Source: Umbelopsis ramanniana AG (lineage: Eukaryota; Mucoromycota; Umbelopsidomycetes; Umbelopsidales; Umbelopsidaceae). From it: DNA of 64,000 bases. The notes below the pieces were generated by a model. It did no database searches. It saw nothing but the letters and a program-made list of their open reading frames with translations, and was not told the DNA's origin. Positions 11,227 through 21,786 of the stretch are shown here, in pieces. Position 1 is the stretch's first letter. Each line of letters begins with the position of its first letter. The stretch is from NCBI RefSeq assembly GCF_025399195.1, contig NW_026252087.1, positions 744,001-808,000 of the forward strand, read 5' to 3'. The position numbers and the translations under genes are program-made.

Positions 11227-11733
11227 ATGGAGCAATGGACGGTCTACACCATTCTCCAAGAATCATTTTATCTCATTATCGAACAAGTGCCTCCTTATCA
11301 TTTAGAGAATGAGATCGTGAGACAATGCTCTATGCTTGGCAAGGTTCTAGAGCATTCACAACTGCATGACCATGCCAATGCGTCCGATCTCTACAACGTG
11401 TTTTTGATCAAACTGGATACCATTGCCAGTGCGAGAAAGGTGAAACGAAAATTAGACGATACTGTATTTTATGGTGGCCAGATTCGAGTTTATTATGCTC
11501 CCGAGCGCGAAAGCGTTCAGGATACTCGTCGCAAATTGAACGAGCGACAAATGGCTGTCCATCACCACTTGAACCGTCGCCCCACCTCACGAGGTTCATC
11601 CCTTCAGAACCTATCTTCTGAAACAACTGAGAACCATGATAGGATGCCAACCTCCCTCATTGGCCCGCAAGTCTACCCTTCCAGCCAATATGCAGTGCCA
11701 ATGGAAATGAAGAAACGTCGTCGTAGAATTTGA
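11227..11733 (+). CDS. RBM48: RBM48-like RNA-binding protein (168 aa)
   Basis: Single-exon frame starting MEQWTVYTILQ. It matches RBM48: an RRM-like fold beginning right after the start (YTILQESFYLIIEQVP), EIVRQCSMLGKVLEH, YNVFLIKLDTIASARKVKRK, and the signature FYGGQIRVYYAPERESVQDT followed by RRKLNERQ. RBM48 works with ARMC7 in splicing of U12-type introns in plants and animals, so this gene suggests that the organism keeps a minor spliceosome (inference). The basic C-terminus (KKRRRR) may be a nuclear signal. It is divergent from the CreC-like gene, with 164 bp between the start codons, so they probably share a promoter region. An upstream in-frame non-ATG extension to 11197 exists but is unlikely. 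Confidence 0.85.
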   Translation: MEQWTVYTILQESFYLIIEQVPPYHLENEIVRQCSMLGKVLEHSQLHDHANASDLYNVFLIKLDTIASARKVKRKLDDTVFYGGQIRVYYAPERESVQDTRRKLNERQMAVHHHLNRRPTSRGSSLQNLSSETTENHDRMPTSLIGPQVYPSSQYAVPMEMKKRRRRI

Positions 11734-12107
11734 AAAATTTCGTAGTTGAGCTCCTTATTTTTTTTTTTCACCCCATTGACACTCAGAAGCATTTTTTTTT
11801 TTCTGGCCAGTATTGTTTTTATTTTTTTTTAACTTTCGCCCTTTCTTACATGCTCCCAATTGCCTTCTCATTCCACTGACATTGCCGACCACTACTCTGG
11901 TTTAAGGCACTAGACACATACTAGAAAGTGTTTGTACATAACCGCTCGATATCAACACCATTTCTTTCTATACATATACGCACTCGCGTTCTTTTTTCAC
12001 ATTATTATATCCGCCACTCGCATTAATCCATTTTTAAAAAACAAACACCTCCCATCATTGTATCAAGTAGTCCATTCCATACCAAGGCAAACAGCATATA
12101 AAAAATA
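11734..12107. other. Intergenic, T-rich
   Basis: 374 bp with three runs of 8-10 T just after the RBM48 stop (11759-11830), then pyrimidine-rich sequence leading to the next start codon. The first half should be the RBM48 3' end and the second half the promoter of the small unknown gene. No coding signal. Confidence 0.5.
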
Positions 12108-12704
12108 ATGTCAGCATCCACTTTAAGCAATAACGTGGAAGATCGCCAATGGAACGAACTTCGAAGTCACGGGAATCACCGTCCCATTCGTGATGATGGC
12201 CATCCCAAGACTCCCTCCCGGACGGCTTTCAAATCGACTACGCCTATCAAGACGTCTAATCATGAAAAGACATACTGTAAGTAGTAATGTATATTAAACC
12301 TCTGTTTTTTATATTCTCTCTTTTATTTATTTATTCGTCTCTTCTTTCAACTTACATCCATGACCACGCCGGTTACCACACTAGATATCAATGTGACAGA
12401 TGATTTATGCCCAAGTACTACCCTACCACCCTACCGCCAAGCCTACAAAAGCACTTCTGATGCAGAAGATCCGTTTGCGGGTATGAATGCGGTTGTGGAT
12501 TATCAACAGGAGATTGAGCGACTCAAAGTGGCACTGGCTCGATCAGATCCCAAGCTCAAACGACCACCGCCTACCGAAAACGAAGCACCCTCGCCGGCCA
12601 GCGAACCATTTGTCTCTGCCGCCGAACAAGAGCGGTTCATTGCTTTTATGCGAATGTGGACAGGTGGTTCTCAGCGCTGGAACAATTGCTCCAGATGCTT
12701 TTAA
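12108..12704 (+). CDS. Hypothetical protein (162 aa)
   Basis: Two exons, 12108-12276 and 12385-12704, with a clear GTAAGT donor and CACTAG acceptor, give a 162-residue polar protein starting MSASTLSNNVEDRQWNELR. The N-terminus is basic and Thr/Ser rich. The middle contains a short amphipathic helix with coiled-coil character (YQQEIERLKVALARSD), and a second helix is seen in SAAEQERFIAFMRMWTGG, before a CSRCF end. No membrane segment or signal peptide. I do not recognise a family. An alternative start at 12360 would drop exon 1, but the in-frame splice and codon quality of exon 1 favour the longer form. Confidence 0.55.
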
Positions 12705-15059
12705 AATCCGTAGAACCACCCACCTACCCCCCTACTATATACAAATGCTAGCATTTCAATACCATCATCGACAAAACTACTATCATTTCCACCGATTTGT
12801 ACTCCTTTCCTTCTCTTAAAACTAATATCCATCCACATTACATCTATACATAGTTTTTTGTTTGTTCCTTATTTCATTTGTCCAGTGCTGGCCGTGCATC
12901 GGATTTTCTGAGAAAAAGTCAGCCCGGAGGTCCGGATTTCGGAGTGACGGCATAGGCAGCCCTGAAGCATTTTTTAAGTGTTGTGGAGGCAGCTACTCTT
13001 TAGCGTATAACGATTTTCTCAGAGTTACACCAGAGGCTGTCTAGATTAAACTATTGGACAGGCTGATGTTTCAGAAATGATGGCATCGGTTTATCAATAA
13101 CCAGGTCGGGCTTGGTATGACTGAGTTTATGGCAGCGGCTATACCGTTTATCATGTTACCTTTAGATCGCTCATAGGTAAAACAGAGACCATAGAACTTT
13201 CGCTACGAAGATCTTTATTTGTAGTTGAGCGACCTTTTTTTTTTTTTTTGGTCACCTTGTTCTTTATTGCCAGGTGGTTTTTAAAGCCAGTTTCAGCCAA
13301 AGAGGGGGGGGGGTGGTCGCTCATTCCGTATACGCCAAGCCGAAGGTAGCAGCAGCCAGCCATCGTCTCTACCTTGCATGATGAATGTTGGTTTACCCCA
13401 CCCAACGGATTGGGGCTGATTCAAGGGGAACCAACCAAATAATAGCTTCGAATGAAACTACCACCTGGCAATTCATAACTGACCCTACCCCATCTCGATC
13501 ACCTCCTCTTTCCACCCAATGACACTCTATGAAGGACTATACTTTAGCCGATTGACATTACAATCCACGATGATGACCACCCATCGTTGAGCTGTAAATT
13601 TCCAAATTGAGCATTACAAACACTGCGTTGAAATCAGGCAATGCGCCGATGATCCCTGGGGGTGGAGTGTATGTAGGGTACCTTCATGTTGGCTATCATG
13701 ACGCTTGGGCTCGCGCACATGAAAAGCATTAAAGCCGGTGCTGCAGTGTTTAACCTGTCGTTTACTGGAGCGCAGGGTTGCGCTACAACGACTGATACAT
13801 GCCGATCCCAATTTCTACATCCGACCGTCACCCATATGAAACCAACTGGGTTATGTGAGTGGTGATCAGAAAAAGGCGGTGTCATCCTTGTCGCAGACCG
13901 CGCGTTTAGATGTTGAAAAGTCCATTTACACAGTTTCAAGGAAAAAGTGGGCTCATATAGACAGGCCATCGGAGGGGGGGGGGAGGGCCGAAAAAGTCAT
14001 TTTGAAACACAGTTGCATGGTCAGTCTTGCGGTGCGGTCAGACCCGAAGTAAGGCGTCAATTGCAATGCACAGGGCATTTTCTGATGGATGAGAGGGTCA
14101 GGCACTGCTTGCCTCAGGGCCAATGGTGTTCCTGGCCATGTTGTCTAGCTTCAGCAACCCACCGTCCCCCCCAGCAAGACTCAACTCTGGCCATATTGGG
14201 AAGGTGGCATAAGTGCTTGCATAGCTTGTGTAACGATATTACCCTTCTCGGCCGCTGCCTTTGATACTTAAATTCTGAACAAATCATTAGAGCTAACAGA
14301 CAAGCATATTTCTCCAAAAGGGAATCAAGCTGTATGGAAATAAAAAACCGAAGTGTGGGTAAAAGTTGATTGTTCTTCAGGCCGAGGGGTGGAAGAAGTC
14401 CCTTTTGCGAGGAAAAGAGAAATCGGCAAGGTGGAGGTTAGAAGAGAAAATTTCTTGCATCCGGTTCCATTCCCTTGGTTTTGACCCATGAGCAGGCGTA
14501 CTGGACGGATACTCACCAACTAATGCCCTTTTCCATCCTTTTTTTCCTCGCTTTGCCTTTCTTTTGCATGCCTTCGCGCAACTCCTCTCAATGAAAGTGC
14601 CATGTCCTCCCCACCAAGACGTGTTTCTTGGACGGATGAAGGAACGGAGATGTAGAAGAAGGGTGGCAAGACATAAGGAAAAATAGAAAACCAGCTGTAC
14701 ATAACCAACCCTCTCTTCTCTAGATACCTCCCGACCTAAATAATAAAAAAAATGAGAGAATACCATTCGCCTGGGTCAAATCAATTAATCTAGAATACTC
14801 CAAGTTTCTGTCTCTCTCTTCTCTCCTCTCTCTTTTCTCTTCTCCTCTCCTCTCCCTCTACATTGATTTTTTCGAGTCTTCTTTATGGCTTACTTTCCTC
14901 ACCATTAAGCCCCCTTAGTAGCGAACGATCATTCCCATCTCTTCGCTTTAGCTACCTGTTCCATTTGGAAACAAGCCAGTTCTTTTTTTTGATTTCTTTT
15001 TTATCTTGTGCTATTACAACTTTCAACTGCCCGGTCTCTCGCTCGCGGAGCGGTTCAAC
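12705..15059. other. Gene-poor interval of 2.35 kb before the velvet gene
   Basis: Open frames overlap in many phases here without recognisable families. Notable composition: a G run at about 13306-13314, another near 13973-13983, and a T run at about 13230-13243. The last few hundred bases are pyrimidine-rich on the plus strand and probably serve as a long promoter/5' UTR for the velvet gene, as is common for fungal developmental regulators (inference). No tRNA, terminal repeat or transposase signal seen. Confidence 0.4.
14808..14859 (+). promoter_or_regulatory. CT-rich tract upstream of the velvet gene
   Basis: About 50 bases made almost only of C and T (repeated TCTC and CTCC units), 200 bp before the start codon at 15060. 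Pyrimidine tracts are frequent just upstream of transcription starts in filamentous fungi, so this may mark the core promoter. It could also be an ordinary microsatellite. Confidence 0.45.
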
Positions 15060-16608
15060 ATGCTACCTCATGACCAATGTGAAGATCGCATTCCGGGCAT
15101 TGCACCCAAACCAGAGGGCCAAGACGACGACGATGGTCCAGGCTTAGTAGGGTCTCACTATGATACTACGAACCATCATGGATTTTTCGATCACCCCGAT
15201 GCTATGACTTATTTTACACAACCTACACACACTCAAACATCCACTATTCGACCTGGCCCAGTGCCATCGTCGCAGGCGACGCGGTCTCAGGAGGATGTCT
15301 TTGGTGAATTAATGTCGTTGGCTTATTTGGATCCTCATCATCAGCCTCGTGATGGAGGTGATCCATTACGGTACCCTTGGGTGGTGCCACCCTATGATAG
15401 ACCACCAACGGCTGAGTACGGAAAGTAAGTAGAAATGGAAAGATGGCTACATTTAGCCATTATGGCGACCTCCTCTGCCCCCTTACTTGACACCGCCCTG
15501 GAAAATTCGCTATTATGACACCCACAGACTACTGAAACACTAGGAACAAACAATTTAGGCTAATGGTCTCGTTCTTCTTTGCAGCATATATCTAATGGAA
15601 GTGGTGCAACAACCACAAAGAGCTCGCATGTGCGGCTTTGGGGATAAAGACAGACGTCCAATTACTCCTCCTCCCATAATCAAGTTGACCGTGACTACCA
15701 ATGAAGGGTATCCTATACAAGTCAGGTAAATCTTTCTTTCTCTTCTTTTTTTTTTTTTTTTTCGGAGAACCGGCGTCCGTCGGCCTTCATCGGACATGAC
15801 AAAGACTAAATGCACTTTATAGCGACCTGGACGTCTCATTCTATGTAGTGCTATGTGATGTATGGACAGCCGATGCTTCGTCCAAGGTGAACCTGGTGAT
15901 TCATCCATCCGAGGCACCCATGCTCACGCCTGGTAACAGCAGTGCAGCCGCAGCAGCCATGTCATCAGCAGCTGCAGCTTCTTCGTCTCACTCGCCACCA
16001 ACGATAGCCGTGGCTGGAACCAAGCTAAATCCCGACTCTAACCCTTCTGGAACCAACATTGACACCCCATCACCGGCTGCTACCAGAAACCTGATCGGCT
16101 CATTGGTTTCATCCGCTGCCAAGCTATATGACACCGAAGATCAATTGGGTATCTATTTTGTGTTTCAGGACTTGAGTATCCGCACGGAAGGCACGTTTAG
16201 ATTAGGATTTTCCCTAGTGGACGTTGGATCGTAACGTATCGGGAAAATACAATGACCGCACGCCCAGTTTCTCAATAGATCACTAACCCAATCTCAATGC
16301 ACAGGCCATACTTGCAAGGAATTAATGAATCGCCATCCAGGGTCCTTGCCCAGACATTTAGCGATCCCTTCACAGTGTTCTCCGCCAAAAAGTTCCCAGG
16401 CATGATAGGTAGGAACACAGCTGTCAAAAAAAAAAAAAAAATGATATTCCAGCATCCCTTGCTGTCATGTGAATCTAATGCTTTGTTACCCTTAGAATCA
16501 ACTCCACTGTCTAGGGCATTCGCACGTCAGGGCGTTAAGATTCCAATTCGGAAAGACGCGGCAAAGGGAAAAAAAGGCGAGCCTGCCGAAGAAGATGACG
16601 ATGAATAA
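15060..16608 (+). CDS. Velvet-domain regulator, VelB-like (376 aa)
   Basis: Five exons (15060-15424, 15585-15725, 15823-16230, 16305-16408, 16496-16608). The velvet domain, a Rel-like DNA-binding and dimerisation fold, starts at about residue 122 with [20 protein letters not shown] and [12 protein letters not shown], then [15 protein letters not shown]. An alanine/serine-rich insert of about 70 residues splits the domain, which resumes with [31 protein letters not shown] and [20 protein letters not shown]. The split-domain layout resembles VelB. The end reads [17 protein letters not shown], the usual velvet terminus, plus an acidic tail. In ascomycetes these factors couple light, sporulation and secondary metabolism; targets in this organism are unknown. 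Confidence 0.93.
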
Positions 16609-17159
16609 ATCAGTTCTTCAATGACAGCGTTGACAGCATCGCCCATCTATACCTCAACATCTTACAGCCCCCGGTATACCAATTACAACCTATTTGAAAG
16701 CCAGTCTTTACATTGGGAAAGACTTTTTCATCACATTGCGCAACCCTCGCAAACCAACCAAAAAAGCACTTGTTTTAGATACAACACCTTAATTAGATGC
16801 TCTATTATGAGAGCCCACCACAGCACAATTAGTGTTCAAAGGCGAATGCTAGTTTGGTGCCCAAAAAAAAGAGAGAAAAAAAGAACCACAGACCGACCAA
16901 GCTGCTCAGTTTTTTACCCAAGGACACATCAATCAAAAAACTCAATAAAATGGCCAAGGACCCCGTACCATGGCCCCAAAGATTCAGCAACACCTCTTTG
17001 TTTGCATTTCCTTTCATCTTGTACTTCTAAAAATGCATTTCAAGCCAAAAAATAAAATTAATCAACATTAGTCCTATTGAAAGCCACTGTCCACTAGCCC
17101 AAAATTTCCATCCTGTCCAGCTTTTCTTCGCTGTCACTGCCATTGATCGCCCCCCCACC
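16609..17159. other. Intergenic: velvet 3' flank and next promoter
   Basis: 551 bp between two plus-strand genes. A 144-codon open frame from 16621 is A-rich and repetitive and shows no family features, so I take it as chance. A C run directly precedes the next start codon (17150-17156). Confidence 0.45.
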
Positions 17160-19630
17160 ATGTCAACCACAGCACCGAAAGACAAGTCTGGAAAATTTTG
17201 GAAGAAGCTGGGGCTAGGAAAGCAAAAGTCTTCCGGTGACAGTACTCCTTCCCGACCTGGTAAGCTCTATTCCTCTACGACTTTCTGAATGCCAATAAAA
17301 ACAAACAATAATCCATTTGGCCATGGCCAGCTTCGATCTTGTCCCGGGCATCATCCACGGACAAACTGGCGGAAGTCGCCAGCAGCTTACGCATAGAGCC
17401 TTCTGAAAGTACCAGGAGAAACAAACGTCTCAGGTACCGATGGATTTTCAATGGATCACACACACCGAATATTCACACCTTATTTAAAAACCCACGTTCC
17501 TTTTTTGTTTGTTTGTGCTTTCGACTATAGCCTTATGTCAAGTTATAATCATCGAAGAACCATTTCAGAGACTACTGGAAACATCACAAGGTCACATAGT
17601 ACTATGAACATTTCCGTACCTGAGGTCACTGGGTCACCACCGTCTCGGACTTTGAGCGTCACGGATACGCCTGTGCAAGCGACATCCGCTGAGCCAGAAT
17701 CTGTACATACCATTTCCAATGTCACCCCTATGGAGAGTGCCATGACACAAAATAACCAGACTGCACAGATCAATTCGTTGTCTAGCCCCAAGGTGTTGAA
17801 TACATCCAATAGCAGCGTAACTACCTCCGAAAACAAGATCACCCTTTCACAATCGACCGATGCAGTCGATAACCGGTTGATTCCTGATTCAGGCGATGTT
17901 CATACTATCGTCCCACCCTCCACAGCAGACACTGTACCTGCCACATCGTCCCGCTCCAATCTGCCCAAACTGAATTCCTTAAGAACTTCCTCATCATCCA
18001 TCCCCCGAACATCCAGTGGCTCGTCTTTGCGACAGCAAGCCAGCCGTCTGCGTCAGCCTAGCGTTTCCGTCCGATCCGTTAGCTCCCATGATACCCTAAA
18101 AGAGTCGCCTCCGCGCATAGCAAAGGCGGATTCGCTGACTATTGCTGTCATGCCCGCCACATCCAACCTTAATGAGCTAGAACAACCCTCCAAGCCAGCA
18201 GACATGCCGACTACCCAGGAAATTTATTACTCTCTTGATGACATTCAACCTGCTGTAAGCAGCAACCGAGAACAAGAATTAATATCAGAACTTGAGCGCG
18301 AAAGAGCGGTCATAAAAGTGCTGCAGGGCCAGAAACTAGCCATTGGAAAGGATTTGGACTATTTAAGTCAGATGGTAGATGACCTTACCGACGAAAACGA
18401 GAGGCTGAATGCACATTTAGAATCACAAAAGGTACGTTGTACCGCGTTCATGCCCGTCCATTGTGCAATACACCATACTGAACCCCCCTTGATAGGAACA
18501 AAACGACCACAGTATGCAGGATATGGACATGTTGCTTGAGAAGGTCAAATCAGCCAATGCCAGCGCAAGGTAAGCAGTCGTCAAATGGCCAGGGGGGGGG
18601 GTTTATCTAAGAATAAAATAGTTCACTCGTGTATTCATGTGCCGTTTCTTCACGCCAACATAATTGTTAAACGACCAATTTGCACTACAGGGATGCTGAA
18701 CGTGAGAAGGAAACAATGAGGAGAGAGTTGGAGGTGAATATCTTTTTCCACTGATGGCGAAAAACGTGTCTGTGCGCATAACGTCTAAACTCTGTCTTTT
18801 TTCACAGGTACAAAATCTGGACATAGAATCAAAGCATTTACAGTATGAAGATCAAATAGGCAAGAAAGATAGAGAGATCAATCGACTGACGGTGAGTTAG
18901 CGCTCTTGATAAAGACGGGCTTCCATGCATTACACTGACACTCCACGTTGCAGGGACAGCTTGATCAAAGCAAAGAGCAGATAAAAGTTCTAAAGTCAAC
19001 CTTGGAACAGCTACTTCGAGTGAACGTTGTAAATAAAATAGAAGAGCGACCAGAACCCGTTGTTACTACCCCCGAACGGATAACTCCCGCGACAAGGTAA
19101 GGTTCAACACTGGGGCACCTCCATCCTACGCATGCATCACCAGCAGCTCACTCACACATCTGCCTGTTAGCCCTGAGATTCAATCCATGAAAATTTCCAC
19201 CTTGCCAAACTTGTCGCAAAGGCACTCGATCAATTCTATAGAAAGCGAAGACCGGTACTCGTCTCCTCGTTTCACCACCACATTTGAAAACCACGACGAG
19301 CAATATCAAACTGTCTCATCACCTAACAAGCGAACCTCTATGGCGTCCAAACGAGATAGCATCTATACATACGGCGACGACGGCGACGACCTTGACGATC
19401 AAATGCGTATGTTGGTCAAGCAGAAAGAGCGAGTAAGTTGAACTGCTGTGTTTGTAGTGCAGTAATCATAGACTAATGGGTTCCCATAGCTTCAATCCGA
19501 TTACAGCAAAATACCCATCATAGGAGGCGGCCCACAGTCTCGAAAGCGTAAAGAGGATTTGGAGGAGCAATTAGACTCTATTGATTCTCAACTTAGCAAA
19601 ATCAAGCTAAAGATTCGAAATAGAGTGTAA
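17160..19630 (+). CDS. Coiled-coil protein of unknown function (616 aa)
   Basis: Nine exons (17160-17259, 17331-17433, 17531-18431, 18496-18569, 18691-18733, 18808-18891, 18954-19096, 19171-19432, 19490-19630) sum exactly to 616 aa. The start MSTTAPKDKSGKFWKKLGLG is basic and could touch membranes or acidic surfaces. Residues ~70-330 are disordered and Ser/Thr rich. From about residue 335 a long coiled coil runs through ELISELERERAVIKVLQGQK, QMVDDLTDENERLNAHLES and REKETMRRELEVQNLDIES to KEQIKVLKSTLEQLL. After a Ser-rich linker, the C-terminus forms a second conserved-looking helix: MRMLVKQKERLQSDYSKIP and RKRKEDLEEQLDSIDSQL. The layout suits a cytoskeletal or scaffold role, but I do not recognise the family. 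Confidence 0.8.
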
Positions 19631-19818
19631 TAATATAACAGATTAAAAAAAAAAAAAAAAAGGAAAAAGCTCGCGATGTAGCAGCAGCATTGAAAGCAGT
19701 AGATTCTAGGGTATATCTGAACAGCATGCCGATGAAAAAATCTAGCCAGACCAAACGGAGCGGAGGGGATACAAATTTCTAGAAGGTTGGCCAGCCGACG
19801 TTGACTTTATTTCTACCA

Positions 19819-20616
19819 ATGGACACATGGCGCCTTCATTGTCAAAACGCTTTTGATGGCGATCAACATGCCAGTGCGCTGGTGGCTCTAGTAGAAACAG
19901 GATGCATGCACAAAGGTGACCATGTCGAGATCATCGCTCAGGATCCAGCCATAGCGGCCAGCCTTGCACAGCTCGGATTCACAGTCTCACAGGACCATAC
20001 CTATACCCTACCAAGCGCACAGCAGAAAGAATATGTGCAAGTCAAGCGAGAGGAACGTCAATCGTGGCATCAACGGCAGCAGCAGGTACTGGACAGTGAC
20101 ATTGACCAGGTGGTTGAGCAGTCCAAGCCATTAGCACTCAGCGACCAAGACCGACGGAAGATGGTGGGGCTTTTCGCCAAAAAGCACGGTGACACTCTAC
20201 AAGGATTCATTCGCGGACTGGCTGCTTTCCTTCATTATCAACGAAAACACTCACGCCTTGCTATTTGGGACATGCCGCGAGTGCGATTGGTCACCATAGA
20301 ACAACCCCAGCTCCTCCTTGAGATACTAGGCTTCCACGTTGTCGCCCAGTCAACTGAGCCGCAACGAACAACGGTGGTGATCGACGAGCCCGAGAAAACA
20401 ATTCAATTCCAGATGAACCCCTCTATTACCGATAGAGAGCTTCGTCGACTTGCTTGGGCTTTGAAGCCATCGCATCTGGAGTCAGCAGCCGTGGATGAGT
20501 TTGGCCTCGGAGACCAACATCGTGACGAAGGCACCGTTGCGCAAACCGATACATGCTTCGGTTGGTTGATGAGTATCATCACTTCTATTTTCGATGCCTT
20601 GCCTCTCCATTCGTAA
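19819..20616 (+). CDS. Hypothetical protein (265 aa)
   Basis: Intronless frame starting MDTWRLHCQNAFDGD at 19819; an 18-base non-ATG extension upstream is unlikely. No signal peptide. Two regions end in a similar way, SLAQLGFTVSQ near residue 55 and LLEILGFHVVAQ near residue 170, each after a helical stretch. This is faintly like PUB domains, which bind the p97/Cdc48 tail, but the central PUB residues are not clear and I would not assign the function. The very C-terminus (FGWLMSIITSIFDALPL) is hydrophobic and may be an amphipathic or tail-anchor helix. Codon use is good throughout, which supports a real gene. Confidence 0.6.
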   Translation: MDTWRLHCQNAFDGDQHASALVALVETGCMHKGDHVEIIAQDPAIAASLAQLGFTVSQDHTYTLPSAQQKEYVQVKREERQSWHQRQQQVLDSDIDQVVEQSKPLALSDQDRRKMVGLFAKKHGDTLQGFIRGLAAFLHYQRKHSRLAIWDMPRVRLVTIEQPQLLLEILGFHVVAQSTEPQRTTVVIDEPEKTIQFQMNPSITDRELRRLAWALKPSHLESAAVDEFGLGDQHRDEGTVAQTDTCFGWLMSIITSIFDALPLHS

Positions 20617-20842
20617 ACCGTCCTGACGTACTACATAGAATGCACCGCAGCTTACGTAGACACTATTTTATATAACACAAAGATACCTTGTTGTTACTTG
20701 GCATGCGTGATACACTCTCTGCCTCACATCTTCTCCATTCCCGTCCGTCCTAATCTCATACCTTCAAAAAGAGTACAGGGTTTATTTGTAAAAAAAAAAA
20801 AAATCACACACACGTTGCAAGTTGGAATTCCTTCTTTCTGAT

Positions 20843-21569
20843 TTACAATTCAATATCCGTAATGCCATCCTTGTTGACAAGCTTAACAGTGAATTTGGGC
20901 AGATTGACGATAAATCGAGTTCTGAGTTCTTCCAGACACTTGCGGAGCAACTCCTTTGCTTCCTCAACGTCCATGTCGGGATAATGGTATCTATCCATCA
21001 GCGATGTGCAGAAATAAGCTCCGTATCCTTGAGCACCATATGATAACGAGGTCATAGCACCAAGGTAGTCGAGCCAGAACAATTCTGGCTTACCAGTCTT
21101 TGTGTCGAATCCTCCAATCAGCATATTGACTGAATACGGCCGCTGTGAAGTGAAATGGTAAAGGGGGGAAATTTCAGTTAGTTTGGCTGCAGAGGATGTT
21201 TCATAGAAAGAACATTGGGGGGTTCATGCTTGTGCTTGCCTCGCCTTCGCATCGGCCACCTCATGATCAGCCCCTGTACTGTACCTTGCTTCGTAAAGAA
21301 TCAGCGAGCTCTCGTCTGGTATAATTTGCAGCAGCTTTGGGACGCAATTCTATACCGTTTCGAATTCCGTAAAGCCGAATGTTGCGTTGAATGAATTCAG
21401 CAAAGTTGACGGTATCGCCCGGTTCACCAGTATAGAACAAGACGGTATGTGGAGTAAGGGCACGCGATTTGTCCTCGGTCGCCTTCATAACAACGATACT
21501 ACGTGCTGCAACCGTATCTCCTGCCATCAAGGCAAAATCCTTTCCAGTAATGCCGAACAAGCACTCCAT
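20843..21569 (-). CDS. PRE1: 20S proteasome subunit beta-4 (194 aa)
   Basis: Homologue of yeast Pre1 and human PSMB2, a structural beta subunit of the 20S core. Two exons (21569-21285, 21142-20843) meet at RSK/RPYSVNML. Recognisable parts are MECLFGITGKDFALMAGDT at the start, KAAANYTRRELADSLRS, VNMLIGGFDTKTGKPELFW, LDYLGAMTSLSYGAQGYGAY and MDVEEAKELLRKCLEELRTR. It lacks the propeptide and N-terminal catalytic threonine, as expected for beta-4. The gene is head-to-head with UBR7, with 217 bp between the start codons. Confidence 0.96.
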
Positions 21570-21786
21570 TATGGGTTGATATAGGGTGTAGAAAAATAAG
21601 AAGGGTAGCTTTGCGTTTTCACCGCGATGATGTCCTTCACCAGCTTAACGCGCGGCCGGGTGACGTTGCGCTGTCACTCGATAATTTAATTTTTTCACAT
21701 AAAGCCGACCGACGCGAATTGGAACAACGCCTCGCGCTGGAAATCGTAACGGCCACACGTCCTTGCGTTTTTTTCAGACCTCGAAT
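21570..21786. promoter_or_regulatory. Shared divergent promoter, proteasome beta-4 / UBR7
   Basis: 217 bp between two start codons pointing away from each other. It contains a GC-rich centre (GCGCGGCCGGGTGACG) with a TGACG half-site of the ATF/CREB type. I looked for the yeast proteasome element GGTGGCAAA and did not find it. Two genes of the ubiquitin-proteasome pathway sharing one promoter suggests co-expression (inference). Confidence 0.5.

Noticed and set aside
13614-14264. Several overlapping frames of 65-110 codons on both strands
   Set aside because: They overlap in different phases without splice joins or recognisable motifs.
14377-14766. 129-codon minus-strand frame
   Set aside because: No family, mixed composition, overlaps another frame of equal quality, and lies in the gene-poor interval.
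16621-17055. 144-codon plus-strand frame after the velvet gene
   Set aside because: A-rich 3' flank sequence with lysine and threonine runs; no homology pattern.
19819-20616. Assigning the 265-aa protein as a PUB-domain p97 partner
   Set aside because: Only the lL..lGF ending is similar; the remaining PUB positions do not fit well enough.
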